Positions 1 through 6,011 of a stretch of DNA of 6,529 nucleotides are shown one piece after another. Source of the DNA: Coriobacteriales bacterium (GTDB taxonomy: Bacteria > Actinomycetota > Coriobacteriia > Coriobacteriales > UBA8131); contig JAITUO010000128.1 of NCBI GenBank assembly GCA_031286245.1, positions 1-6,529 of the forward strand. Direction: 5' to 3'. The notes under the pieces are model-generated. The model had not been told where the DNA came from. It did not search any database and saw only the letters and a program-made list of their open reading frames with translations. A program made the position numbers and the translations under genes. Positions within the stretch are counted from its first letter, which is position 1; each line of letters opens with the position of its first letter.

Positions 1-1
1 A

Positions 2-658
2 TTCTGCCTGCTCGTGCTAAACCTGGGCAAAGGCCTGGCTCGAACTACTGCCATCGACTGGATTTGGCCATTGCGCGACCACGAAAAAGCTGTAGTTGGG
101 TTTTATAACCTCTGGTACCGGTTATGTAATGCATTCCCAATGGTCAATGGAGTATCGCCATACTTCACCAATGACGAACGCTTGTTGAAGGCTGACCCCC
201 GCTACTTTGAAAGTGATATCACCGAGTTTGAACGACTGTCACGCCAAGTTTTCTTCGAGCGGGGCAGCCTGGAGGAGCGCTTTGCAGCAATCGACCGTCT
301 GGAGCAGTTATATCGAAACGATGTCTTAGCTGGCAGTGCTGACCATCCCCGCATCCTGGCTGCACAGGAACGTTATCGAGGCTTACTGATCGACGTTTTA
401 TTAAGTGCATCCAAACTGCACCAGAATGCGGGGAACAATTCGATGGCACTTTGGTATGCCCGGCGAGCTTTTGACACCGATCCCAAGCGTGAAGAGGTCT
501 ATCGAGCCTTAATCACTGCTCAGGAAGCCAATGGCCAGCGAACCGAAGCCATGAACACATATCTGGACTGTCGGCGTTATCTGAACGAGGAGCTGGGCAT
601 CCTGCCCTCGAAACAGACAACTGCGCTATACCAGGAGTTAATCTTGGATGGCGAATAG
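2..658 (+). CDS. SARP/BTAD-family transcriptional regulator, 3' part (5' end outside window)
   Basis: The frame is open from the left edge, so this is the C-terminal 218 residues of a longer protein; the GTG at 14 is only an internal codon. Visible residues 1 to about 65 resemble the OmpR-type winged-helix domain of SARP regulators: a leucine-rich start, then R-T-T-A-I-D-W-I-W-P, then F-Y-N-L-W-Y-R-L, then a Y-F...L-L-K-A-D-P-R-Y-F-E-S-D stretch. From about residue 68 to the end it matches the bacterial transcriptional activator domain (BTAD), an all-helical TPR-like fold that ends typically in Y-L-N-E-E-L-G-I-L-P-S and A-L-Y-Q-E-L. Family members are DNA-binding activators acting in the cytoplasm, often binding direct repeats. 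Target genes cannot be told from here. No ATPase domain follows, so it is not an AfsR-like long form at this end. Family assignment is secure; specific function is unknown. Confidence 0.85.
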   Translation, partial: FCLLVLNLGKGLARTTAIDWIWPLRDHEKAVVGFYNLWYRLCNAFPMVNGVSPYFTNDERLLKADPRYFESDITEFERLSRQVFFERGSLEERFAAIDRLEQLYRNDVLAGSADHPRILAAQERYRGLLIDVLLSASKLHQNAGNNSMALWYARRAFDTDPKREEVYRALITAQEANGQRTEAMNTYLDCRRYLNEELGILPSKQTTALYQELILDGE

Positions 659-665
659 TTATAAT
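638..665 (+). promoter_or_regulatory. Candidate promoter for the small membrane protein gene
   Basis: A perfect TATAAT stands at 660-665, immediately after the TAG stop of the regulator gene. A poor -35 candidate, TTAATC at 638-643, lies 16 bases upstream of it. Transcription would start near 672 and leave a leader of about 70 bases before the ATG at 744. A second box, TATGAT at 670-675, has no recognisable -35. The call rests mainly on the -10 element and on its position ahead of a gene with a good ribosome binding site. Confidence 0.45.
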
Positions 666-678
666 CCGCTATGATAGT

Positions 679-705
679 CGACAGGCTGTCTGAAGTACGA
701 CAGGC
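679..705 (+). repeat. Direct repeat CGACAGGC x2 in the leader of the small gene
   Basis: The 8-mer CGACAGGC occurs at 679-686 and again at 698-705, 19 bases apart start to start; both copies are preceded by AGT (directly in the first, with one extra base in the second). The first copy also overlaps a short palindrome, GACAG-G-CTGTC (680-690). The repeat lies just downstream of the TATAAT at 660-665. It could be an operator, and SARP-type activators do bind direct repeats, but they usually sit upstream of or overlapping the -35. Functional meaning is inference only. Confidence 0.35.
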
Positions 706-730
706 ACTCCGTACATATGAAACGAACAAA

Positions 731-736
731 GAAAGG
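731..736 (+). promoter_or_regulatory. Ribosome binding site of the small membrane protein gene
   Basis: GAAAGG is followed by 7 bases and then ATG at 744. This spacing and match decide the start and frame of the short gene over a longer overlapping open frame that begins at 671 without a comparable site. Confidence 0.65.
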
Positions 737-743
737 CTGATCA

Positions 744-923
744 ATGCAGAATCTGGGACTAAACATACCGGCTGTCATCGGCCTGGTGGTCTTCGTGGGA
801 ACGATGGTTGTCAATTTCTTCTTCAAAATCGACAACTGGGTGTTGCTTGGTCTGCTGGCTTCATCAATAATCCTATCGCTGATAGGAATCTACCTGCAGC
901 GCCGGTCAAAGGGCAGAAGCTAG
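744..923 (+). CDS. Small two-helix membrane protein, 59 residues, unknown function
   Basis: ATG at 744 is preceded by GAAAGG with 7-base spacing and the frame closes with TAG at 921-923. The product has two hydrophobic segments, about residues 9-27 and 31-51, separated by a tight polar turn K-I-D-N. It ends in a basic tail rich in Arg and Lys (Q-R-R-S-K-G-R-S). By the positive-inside rule this suggests a membrane hairpin with the basic C-terminus in the cytoplasm. No cleavable signal peptide or lipobox is visible. It lies directly upstream of secA with a 166-base gap that contains its own candidate signals, so co-transcription is not certain. I do not recognise the family. The hydrophobic pattern and the ribosome binding site argue that it is real. 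An alternative is a regulatory leader peptide for secA, but no known arrest motif is present. Confidence 0.7.
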   Translation: MQNLGLNIPAVIGLVVFVGTMVVNFFFKIDNWVLLGLLASSIILSLIGIYLQRRSKGRS

Positions 924-1043
924 CCAATCGAGCCGGTCTTCTCCACAATTTAGTACTATTTCATCACTTTCGACACCAAAAATGCAGGTGAAAAGTTTGC
1001 GCGCTGTAGCACTATCTTATCCCCAATAAACCCGATTTCGCGA

Positions 1044-1049
1044 TATGAT
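1044..1049 (+). promoter_or_regulatory. Weak candidate -10 box for secA
   Basis: TATGAT lies 40 bases upstream of the secA GTG and would place the transcript start near 1056, within the adjacent inverted repeat. No convincing -35 element is seen 15 to 19 bases upstream (the region reads CCCCAA), so this would need an activator or is a chance match. Confidence 0.3.
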
Positions 1050-1050
1050 G

Positions 1051-1070
1051 TTGTCTCATTGAAGAGACAA
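1051..1070 (+). repeat. Perfect inverted repeat upstream of secA
   Basis: TTGTCTC (1051-1057) and GAGACAA (1064-1070) are exact reverse complements separated by six bases. The repeat lies between the TATGAT box and the secA ribosome binding site at 1077-1082. It could be an operator covering the transcription start, or an RNA hairpin next to the ribosome binding site. There is no T-run after it, so it is not an intrinsic terminator. Confidence 0.5.
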
Positions 1071-1076
1071 TCAAGA

Positions 1077-1082
1077 AGAAGG
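1077..1082 (+). promoter_or_regulatory. Ribosome binding site of secA
   Basis: AGAAGG is followed by 7 bases and then the GTG at 1090. It supports GTG 1090 as the start, which gives the expected SecA N-terminus. Confidence 0.65.
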
Positions 1083-1089
1083 CATCAAG

Positions 1090-3840
1090 GTGGCTAATCT
1101 TTTATCCAGACTCCTCACCATGGGCGAGGGAAAACAGCTCAAACAGTTCAATGCCATTGTCGATAAAATCAACCAGCTGGAACCCGCTGCTCAGGCCCTG
1201 GACGACGACGCACTACAGGCAAGGACGGCTGACTTTCGTACTCGTTTGAATAATGGGGAGAAGCCCGATAGCATTTTGCCCGAAGCCTTCGCGACTGTGC
1301 GTGAGGCTTCGGTGCGTACGCTGGCTATGCGTCATTTCGATGTTCAGTTGATCGGTGGTATGGCTTTAAATGCCGGGCAGATTGCCGAGATGAAAACTGG
1401 CGAAGGCAAGACCTTGGTAGCCACACTGGCAGCTTACTTGAATGCCCTGTCTGCACAAGGTGTCCATGTGGTAACCGTGAATGACTACCTGGCTAAGCGA
1501 GATAGTGAGTGGATGGGGCGTATCTACCGTTTCTTAGGTCTGGATGTCGGCCTGTTGCAGAATGGTATGCGCCTGGACAGTAAAAAACCAGCCTATATCG
1601 CTGATATCACCTATGGTACCAACTCGGAATTTGGTTTCGACTATCTACGTGACAATATGGTAATGCGAGCCGATGACCGTGTTCAACGTGGTCACAGTTA
1701 TGCCATCGTTGACGAGGTTGACTCGATCCTCATCGATGAGGCACGTACACCATTAATCATCTCCGGCGCCGGAACGCGGGCAGCCGATACCTATAACCGT
1801 TTCGCCCGTGCCATTACAAACATGCGCCGGGGTGCCGATTATGAAGCAGATGAAGCTAAAAAGACGATATTTGCCACCGAAGCAGGTTTGCACAAGATGG
1901 AAGTACTGCTCTCGATTGATGACTTGTATGCTGATCCAACCGGGCAGCTGGTCAACCACCTGAACCAGGCTCTGCGTGCCCAGTTCCTGTTCAAGCGGGA
2001 TGTTGATTACGTTGTGATTGACGGCGAGGTAAAGATCGTTGATGAGTTCACTGGCCGCATCATGGAAGGCCGGCGTTATTCCGAAGGCTTGCACCAGGCT
2101 CTGGAGGCCAAGGAGCGAGTGTTGATTCGTGAAGAGAACCAGACACTGGCTACGATCACATTACAGAACTACTTCCGTCTATATAAGAAACTGGCTGGCA
2201 TGACTGGTACGGCGATGACTGAGGATGCCGAGTTCCGCCAGATTTATAAACTACCAGTGATGGCAATCCCCGCCAACCGGCCAAATGCCAGGGCAGATGG
2301 TAACGACCTGATCTATCGCTCAGTTGATGCCAAGTTCAATGCAGTGGCTGATGATGTGGTCGAACGGCATGAAGCCGGCCAACCTTCACTGGTCGGCACG
2401 GTTTCGATCGAGAGCTCGGAGCGGCTCAGCCGCCTGTTGGAAAAACGCGGTATTCCACACGAGGTGTTAAATGCCAAGCAACATGAGCGTGAGGCACATA
2501 TCGTCGCTCAGGCTGGCCGTGTCGGTGCGGTAACCATCGCCACTAATATGGCTGGCCGCGGTACAGACATCCTGTTGGGAGGTAATCCCGAATTCCTGGC
2601 CGAAGAGATTATTGTGAACAGTGGTATCGAGCTGGAGGAAGCCACAGACAACCAGATGTCGAAAGCTTACGAAAAAGCTCAAAAGATCACTGCCCGCGAG
2701 CATGAAGAGGTCGTAGCGGCTGGTGGCCTGGCAGTCATTGGGACCGAGCGTCACGAAGCACGGCGGATCGACAATCAGTTGCGCGGTCGTTCCGGACGCC
2801 AGGGTGATCCAGGCTGTACGCAGTTTTACCTGTCACTGGAAGACGACCTGATGCGCCTGTTCGGCGGCGAACGCATGGACCGCATCGGTGGCTTGATGGA
2901 TCGCGGAGACATGGCAGCCGATCAGCCGATCGATTCCGGCATGGTTTCTAAAGCCATCGAGAGTGCTCAGCGCCAGGTTGAGTCGATGCATTTTGAGTCC
3001 CGCAAGCATGTGTTGGAATATGACGATGTCATGAATCGCCAGCGGGAAGCAATCTACAACGAACGCAATGCCATCCTCGACGGCAAGGACATCCATGCCA
3101 AGGCTGATGAGATCATCACTGATACTGTGGAGAAGGCCGTTAACGCCTATACCGAAAGCCATGGTGGGTTGGATTGGGACAGTCTGCAGAAATGGCTGTC
3201 TGAACTGACGGGAATCAAGGATACTGATCCACGCAGCCTGGTCGAAAAAGAAGACCCGGTGTTGTTAATGGAGGCCTTGTACGATTATCTTTTGGAAATT
3301 CTAGATAGTAAACGTAATACGATCGGTGAGTCAGCCTTTCATCAGCTGGAAGCTCAGGTAATGCTGAGGATCATGGATTCACGTTGGATGAACCACCTGC
3401 AGGAGATGGACTATCTGAAGGCCGGTATCGGACTGAGGGCTTTTGGACAGCGTGACCCCTTGACTGAGTATAAAAGTGAAGCCCATCTTGCCTTTGGCGA
3501 GCTGCGTGATTCGATGTATGACGACTTTTTACGTACCTTGCTGCGTATTCAAATCGTAATCACCGAAGAACCGGCTCCTTCACTGACCAATGCCACATAC
3601 TCTGGCCCGGACGACGAAAGCCCTTCAGCTTTTGCCACGGCTCGTGCTCAAGCTGCCCAACAGTCAGCGATGCAATCCGCAGCCGGAGACGGTCGCAGCA
3701 GTGCCGCACAATTAGGAGCCAGCAAGGCTCGGACTGTCACTCGTGATAAAGCCGATCCTTATGCTAATGTCGGACGCAACGACCCTTGTCCTTGCGGATC
3801 CGGGAAAAAGTATAAGAAATGCCATGGCGCCAACCTCTAA
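1090..3840 (+). CDS. secA: Preprotein translocase ATPase SecA
   Basis: SecA is the motor that uses ATP to push unfolded secretory proteins through the SecYEG channel, shuttling between cytoplasm and membrane. The 916-residue product is full length. It shows the Walker A motif G-E-G-K-T (104-108), DEAD-like Walker B D-E-V-D (208-211), the second helicase half with N-M-A-G-R-G-T-D (486-493) and Q-L-R-G-R-S-G-R-Q-G-D (563-573), and the helical scaffold/wing region beyond about 620. A low-complexity Ala/Gln/Ser linker runs about 845-880. The C-terminal zinc-binding SEC-C motif has Cys900, Cys902, Cys911 and His912, the site used in relatives for SecB or ribosome contact. Start is GTG with AGAAGG 7 bases upstream. 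The stop TAA directly abuts ATG of the mini-ORF relay leading to prfB in the same frame, which suggests an operon and translational coupling. Confidence 0.98.
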   Translation: MANLLSRLLTMGEGKQLKQFNAIVDKINQLEPAAQALDDDALQARTADFRTRLNNGEKPDSILPEAFATVREASVRTLAMRHFDVQLIGGMALNAGQIAEMKTGEGKTLVATLAAYLNALSAQGVHVVTVNDYLAKRDSEWMGRIYRFLGLDVGLLQNGMRLDSKKPAYIADITYGTNSEFGFDYLRDNMVMRADDRVQRGHSYAIVDEVDSILIDEARTPLIISGAGTRAADTYNRFARAITNMRRGADYEADEAKKTIFATEAGLHKMEVLLSIDDLYADPTGQLVNHLNQALRAQFLFKRDVDYVVIDGEVKIVDEFTGRIMEGRRYSEGLHQALEAKERVLIREENQTLATITLQNYFRLYKKLAGMTGTAMTEDAEFRQIYKLPVMAIPANRPNARADGNDLIYRSVDAKFNAVADDVVERHEAGQPSLVGTVSIESSERLSRLLEKRGIPHEVLNAKQHEREAHIVAQAGRVGAVTIATNMAGRGTDILLGGNPEFLAEEIIVNSGIELEEATDNQMSKAYEKAQKITAREHEEVVAAGGLAVIGTERHEARRIDNQLRGRSGRQGDPGCTQFYLSLEDDLMRLFGGERMDRIGGLMDRGDMAADQPIDSGMVSKAIESAQRQVESMHFESRKHVLEYDDVMNRQREAIYNERNAILDGKDIHAKADEIITDTVEKAVNAYTESHGGLDWDSLQKWLSELTGIKDTDPRSLVEKEDPVLLMEALYDYLLEILDSKRNTIGESAFHQLEAQVMLRIMDSRWMNHLQEMDYLKAGIGLRAFGQRDPLTEYKSEAHLAFGELRDSMYDDFLRTLLRIQIVITEEPAPSLTNATYSGPDDESPSAFATARAQAAQQSAMQSAAGDGRSSAAQLGASKARTVTRDKADPYANVGRNDPCPCGSGKKYKKCHGANL

Positions 3841-3870
3841 ATGGATGACCTTTTGATGGATAACCCGTAG
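3841..3870 (+). CDS. Mini-ORF 1 upstream of prfB (9 codons, TAG stop)
   Basis: The ATG immediately follows the secA TAA with no base between. The predicted peptide is MDDLLMDNP and the stop is TAG. No Shine-Dalgarno sequence is visible near it, as the upstream bases code for the end of SecA, so its translation would depend on ribosomes that have just terminated on secA. The peptide itself is probably unimportant; the ORF more likely acts in cis on prfB expression. That it is translated is inference. Confidence 0.5.
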   Translation: MDDLLMDNP

Positions 3871-3900
3871 ATGGATGACCTGATTATGGATGATCAATAG
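3871..3900 (+). CDS. Mini-ORF 2 upstream of prfB (9 codons, TAG stop)
   Basis: The ATG immediately follows the TAG of mini-ORF 1, and the TAG at 3898-3900 immediately precedes the prfB ATG. The predicted peptide MDDLIMDDQ is nearly a copy of the first mini-ORF peptide and shares its start with RF2 itself (MDDLT). It lies in frame with both secA and prfB and has no clear Shine-Dalgarno sequence of its own. Likely a second step of termination and re-initiation; translation is inferred. Confidence 0.5.
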   Translation: MDDLIMDDQ

Positions 3901-5040
3901 ATGGATGACCTGACCGTTCAGATCGAACAACAAGCTGAACGACTGAGCCAAGCCCACAACTGGCTGCAAATCGATACCCGGCGCAGCGAGCTGGCTGCAT
4001 TTGAGCAGGCTTTTGCTGAACCGGGTTTCTGGGACGATCAGCAAAAAGCTGCTCAGCAGACTAAGCAAGCCGCTGACATACGTACCGATCTAGCCGAATA
4101 CGATAAGGCTCAAGCCCTACTCGATGATTCCAGAGTTGCCAACGAGCTGGCTGTAGCAGAAAACGATGAAGCCTTGGCAGAAGAGGCAGCTGAGTCTTTA
4201 TCTCAACTAACCACCCGCATTGATGCTATGGAACTGGCTTCCTGGTTCTCCGGCCAATTCGATGGTGGTGATGCCATCATCACAGTCTCGCCTGGCCAGG
4301 GAGGCCTGGAAGCTCAGGACTGGACAGACATGCTGTTTAACATGTACCTGCATTACGCGGCCTTGCGAGGCTGGCAGGTCGAAGTCTTAGATGCTCCAGC
4401 GGCTGAAGGAATCGGGTTGGATCAGGCTACCTTTATTATCAACGGCCGCAATGCTTTTGGCATTCTAGCTGGGGAGAAGGGTGTGCATCGCCTGGTCCGT
4501 ATCTCACCAACTGATGCCAAAGGCCGTCGGCATACCACATTTGCCGCTGTTGAGGTCTTGCCGGTGCTCCCGGAAGACATCGAAGTGATCATCAACCCGG
4601 CTGACTTGCGAATCGACGTCTACCGCTCCAGTGGGCCAGGTGGCCAGAGTGTGAACACCACAGACTCCGCTGTCCGCATCACCCATCTGCCAACCGGGTT
4701 GGTAGTGACCTGCCAAAACGAGAAATCACAGCTACAGAACAAAGAATCAGCGATGAAAATACTGCGAGCCCGATTGTTTGATCTTGAACAGGCTCGCCGT
4801 CAAGCCGAGATCGATCAGTTGCGAGGATCGAAAGTCGAAGCCGCCTGGGGTAATCAAATCCGCAACTACGTATTGTTTCCTTATCAAATGGTCAAAGACT
4901 TGCGTACTGGAGTGGAAACTGGCAATGTCGATGCAGTGCTGAAGGAAGGTGATCTGGATCAGTTCACCGTAGCGTATCTACGTGCCAAAGCCAGTGGTTC
5001 ATTCAAAACGTCAGACGGAGCAAACCTGCCAGAAGACTGA
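3901..5040 (+). CDS. prfB: Peptide chain release factor 2 (RF2)
   Basis: RF2 recognises UGA and UAA in the ribosomal A site and triggers peptide release. The 379-residue product has an N-terminal helical domain (about 1-110), the domain 2 signature G-V-H-R-L-V-R-I-S-P-T-D (194-205), the catalytic G-G-Q at 247-249 within S-S-G-P-G-G-Q-S-V-N-T-T-D-S-A, and the RF2-type end W-G-N-Q-I-R-N-Y and D-L-R-T-G-V-E-T-G-N. It ends with about 18 extra polar residues. Two oddities stand out. The recognition tripeptide at 202-204 is Ser-Pro-Thr, not the usual Ser-Pro-Phe, and codon 204 is ACT. There is also no in-frame UGA and no CTTTGA frameshift site in the first 40 codons. The start ATG lies in a 15-bp repeat array right after a TAG and lacks a good ribosome binding site. 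An RF1 identity is rejected because the flanking signatures are RF2-type. Confidence 0.96.
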   Translation: MDDLTVQIEQQAERLSQAHNWLQIDTRRSELAAFEQAFAEPGFWDDQQKAAQQTKQAADIRTDLAEYDKAQALLDDSRVANELAVAENDEALAEEAAESLSQLTTRIDAMELASWFSGQFDGGDAIITVSPGQGGLEAQDWTDMLFNMYLHYAALRGWQVEVLDAPAAEGIGLDQATFIINGRNAFGILAGEKGVHRLVRISPTDAKGRRHTTFAAVEVLPVLPEDIEVIINPADLRIDVYRSSGPGGQSVNTTDSAVRITHLPTGLVVTCQNEKSQLQNKESAMKILRARLFDLEQARRQAEIDQLRGSKVEAAWGNQIRNYVLFPYQMVKDLRTGVETGNVDAVLKEGDLDQFTVAYLRAKASGSFKTSDGANLPED

Positions 5041-5056
5041 CAGGCGGATGTTTTTT
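5025..5056 (+). terminator. Possible weak intrinsic terminator at the end of prfB
   Basis: CCTGCCAG (5025-5032) can pair with CTGACAGG (5037-5044) with one C/A mismatch and an AAGA loop, overlapping the prfB TGA. A run of six T follows at 5051-5056, six bases after the stem. An alternative pairing of CTGCC (5026-5030) with GGCGG (5043-5047) brings the stem within three bases of the T-run. The stem is short, so partial read-through into the transketolase genes is likely. A TATTAT at 5073-5078 could be a -10 for the next gene, but no good -35 is seen. Confidence 0.35.
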
Positions 5057-5101
5057 AGCGTTCGGTCACAAGTATTATTGTTAGTGATTGTGTGGGGCAT
5101 T

Positions 5102-5998
5102 ATGGATCTGCAAACTGATGATTATGGACAGCTCAGACAGACAGCGGCTTTGATCCGTGCCGATGTCTTAAAGATGACTACTGCTGCTGGCAGTGGGCAT
5201 CCTGGTGGCTCGCTTTCAGCGAGCGATATCATGGTCATGCTTTACTTTGGCGGTGTGCTGCGTTATGACCCCGAAAATCCAGATTGGCCAGCACGCGACC
5301 GCTTTATACTGTCAAAGGGGCATGTTGCGCCGGTACTGTATGCCACATTGGCCCGTGCAGGATACTTTCCTTTGAGCGAGCTGGCCAGCCTGCGCCAGTT
5401 CGGATCACGTTTGCAAGGTCACCCGGACAAACTGAAGCTGCCAGGAGTCGAAGCTTCGGCTGGTTCGTTAGGACAAGGGCTTTCGATTGCCTGCGGGCTG
5501 GCCTATGCCTTGGCAAAAGACCATCTGTCGGCTGGGCTGGCACAAGACACCAAACCCAGAGTCTATGTACTGCTGGGTGACGGGGAATGCCAGGAAGGCC
5601 AGGTCTGGGAAGCAGCCATGTTTGCCGCACATCATCGGTTAAGTAACCTGGTGGCGATCATTGATAACAACGGACTGCAGATCGATGGTGCAGTCAGTGC
5701 TGTCTGCGATGTCGGCGACCTGGCGGCTAAATTTTCTGAATTTGGCTGGCAGGTTTCTCAGATTGACGGACATGACTTTGTTGCTTTACAAGCTGCTTTT
5801 GCCACGGCTGCCAATCAACTCTCTGACAGCCGACCGCAGGTGATAGTGGCTCAGACAATTAAAGGCAAAGGTGTTTCGTTCATGGAAGGCAAGGCGGAGT
5901 GGCATGGTAAATCGCTCAGCACTGAACAGCTGGAGGCAGCCTTAGCTGAATTGGCGCCTCTGTTAGACGAACCGGCCATAGATATATCAGGAGACTAA
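5102..5998 (+). CDS. tktN: Transketolase, N-terminal subunit (thiamine diphosphate-binding half)
   Basis: With the C-terminal subunit encoded next, this forms transketolase, which moves two-carbon ketol units between sugar phosphates in the non-oxidative pentose phosphate pathway. The 298-residue product covers the first domain of a full transketolase. It has G-S-G-H-P-G-G-S at 30-37 with the conserved His33, F-I-L-S-K-G-H at 68-74, and the thiamine diphosphate/metal motif starting G-D-G-E at 159 and ending near I-D-N-N at 187-190. A late motif I-K-G-K-G-V-S-F lies at 253-260. ATG 5102 is chosen because it gives the usual short N-terminus before the first helix. The frame stays open upstream to 4982 inside prfB, but that extension is unlike the family. 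The ribosome binding site is weak (GTGGGG, 4 bases away). The TAA ends 13 bases before the partner gene, indicating an operon. Confidence 0.94.
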   Translation: MDLQTDDYGQLRQTAALIRADVLKMTTAAGSGHPGGSLSASDIMVMLYFGGVLRYDPENPDWPARDRFILSKGHVAPVLYATLARAGYFPLSELASLRQFGSRLQGHPDKLKLPGVEASAGSLGQGLSIACGLAYALAKDHLSAGLAQDTKPRVYVLLGDGECQEGQVWEAAMFAAHHRLSNLVAIIDNNGLQIDGAVSAVCDVGDLAAKFSEFGWQVSQIDGHDFVALQAAFATAANQLSDSRPQVIVAQTIKGKGVSFMEGKAEWHGKSLSTEQLEAALAELAPLLDEPAIDISGD

Positions 5999-6000
5999 AA

Positions 6001-6005
6001 AGGAG
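6001..6005 (+). promoter_or_regulatory. Ribosome binding site of the transketolase C-terminal subunit gene
   Basis: AGGAG, preceded by a run of A, lies 6 bases before the ATG at 6012 in the short gap after the tktN stop. It is the clearest ribosome binding site in the window. Confidence 0.75.
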
Positions 6006-6011
6006 TCTGGC

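Larger units (their letters stand above)
3841..3915 (+). repeat. Five tandem copies of a 15-bp unit spanning the secA-prfB junction
   Basis: Copies start at 3841, 3856, 3871, 3886 and 3901; the last forms the first five codons of prfB. Each copy starts with ATGGAT. Copies 1, 3 and 5 share the first 11 bases (ATGGATGACCT), and copies 3 and 5 agree at 13 of 15 positions. Copies 2 and 4 are more diverged and both end in TAG, giving a higher-order 30-bp period. Because 15 is a multiple of three, gain or loss of copies keeps the frame and changes only the number of starts and stops ahead of prfB. Confidence 0.9.

Noticed and set aside
744..923. SecM-like arrest peptide
   Set aside because: There is no cleavable signal sequence and no known stalling motif at the C-terminus. 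Only the position upstream of secA is similar, so it is kept as a hypothesis and not annotated as such.
671..991. Longer open frame overlapping the small membrane protein gene
   Set aside because: It has no good ribosome binding site and its product looks like composition-driven noise. The frame starting at 744 has GAAAGG at ideal spacing and a clear two-helix membrane pattern.
951..1015. Near-identical TAGTACTAT (951-959) and TAGCACTAT (1007-1015) in the secA upstream gap
   Set aside because: Short AT-rich 9-mers with one mismatch are expected by chance, and no promoter geometry links them.
924..1043. Search for an intrinsic terminator after the small membrane protein gene
   Set aside because: No stem followed by a T-run was found, so separate transcription from secA cannot be claimed from a terminator.
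2467..2754. Minus-strand open frame inside secA
   Set aside because: It is fully inside a strongly conserved gene, has no recognisable domain and no ribosome binding site; a shadow frame. The same holds for the other minus-strand frames within the regulator, secA, prfB and the transketolase genes.
3845..3860. ATG ACC TTT TGA in another frame of the first repeat, resembling the prfB CTTTGA slippery site
   Set aside because: A +1 slip here would lead to TAA within a few codons and not into the RF2 frame, so it cannot act as the classical autoregulatory frameshift.
3712..4068. Minus-strand open frame with a V-I-H-L repeat peptide
   Set aside because: The peptide repeat is only the reverse complement of the 15-bp units and the frame crosses secA and prfB. 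No start signals are seen.
4982..5101. N-terminal extension of the transketolase subunit starting inside prfB
   Set aside because: The extra 40 residues are unlike the family and overlap RF2 coding sequence. ATG 5102 gives the normal family start, although its ribosome binding site is weak.
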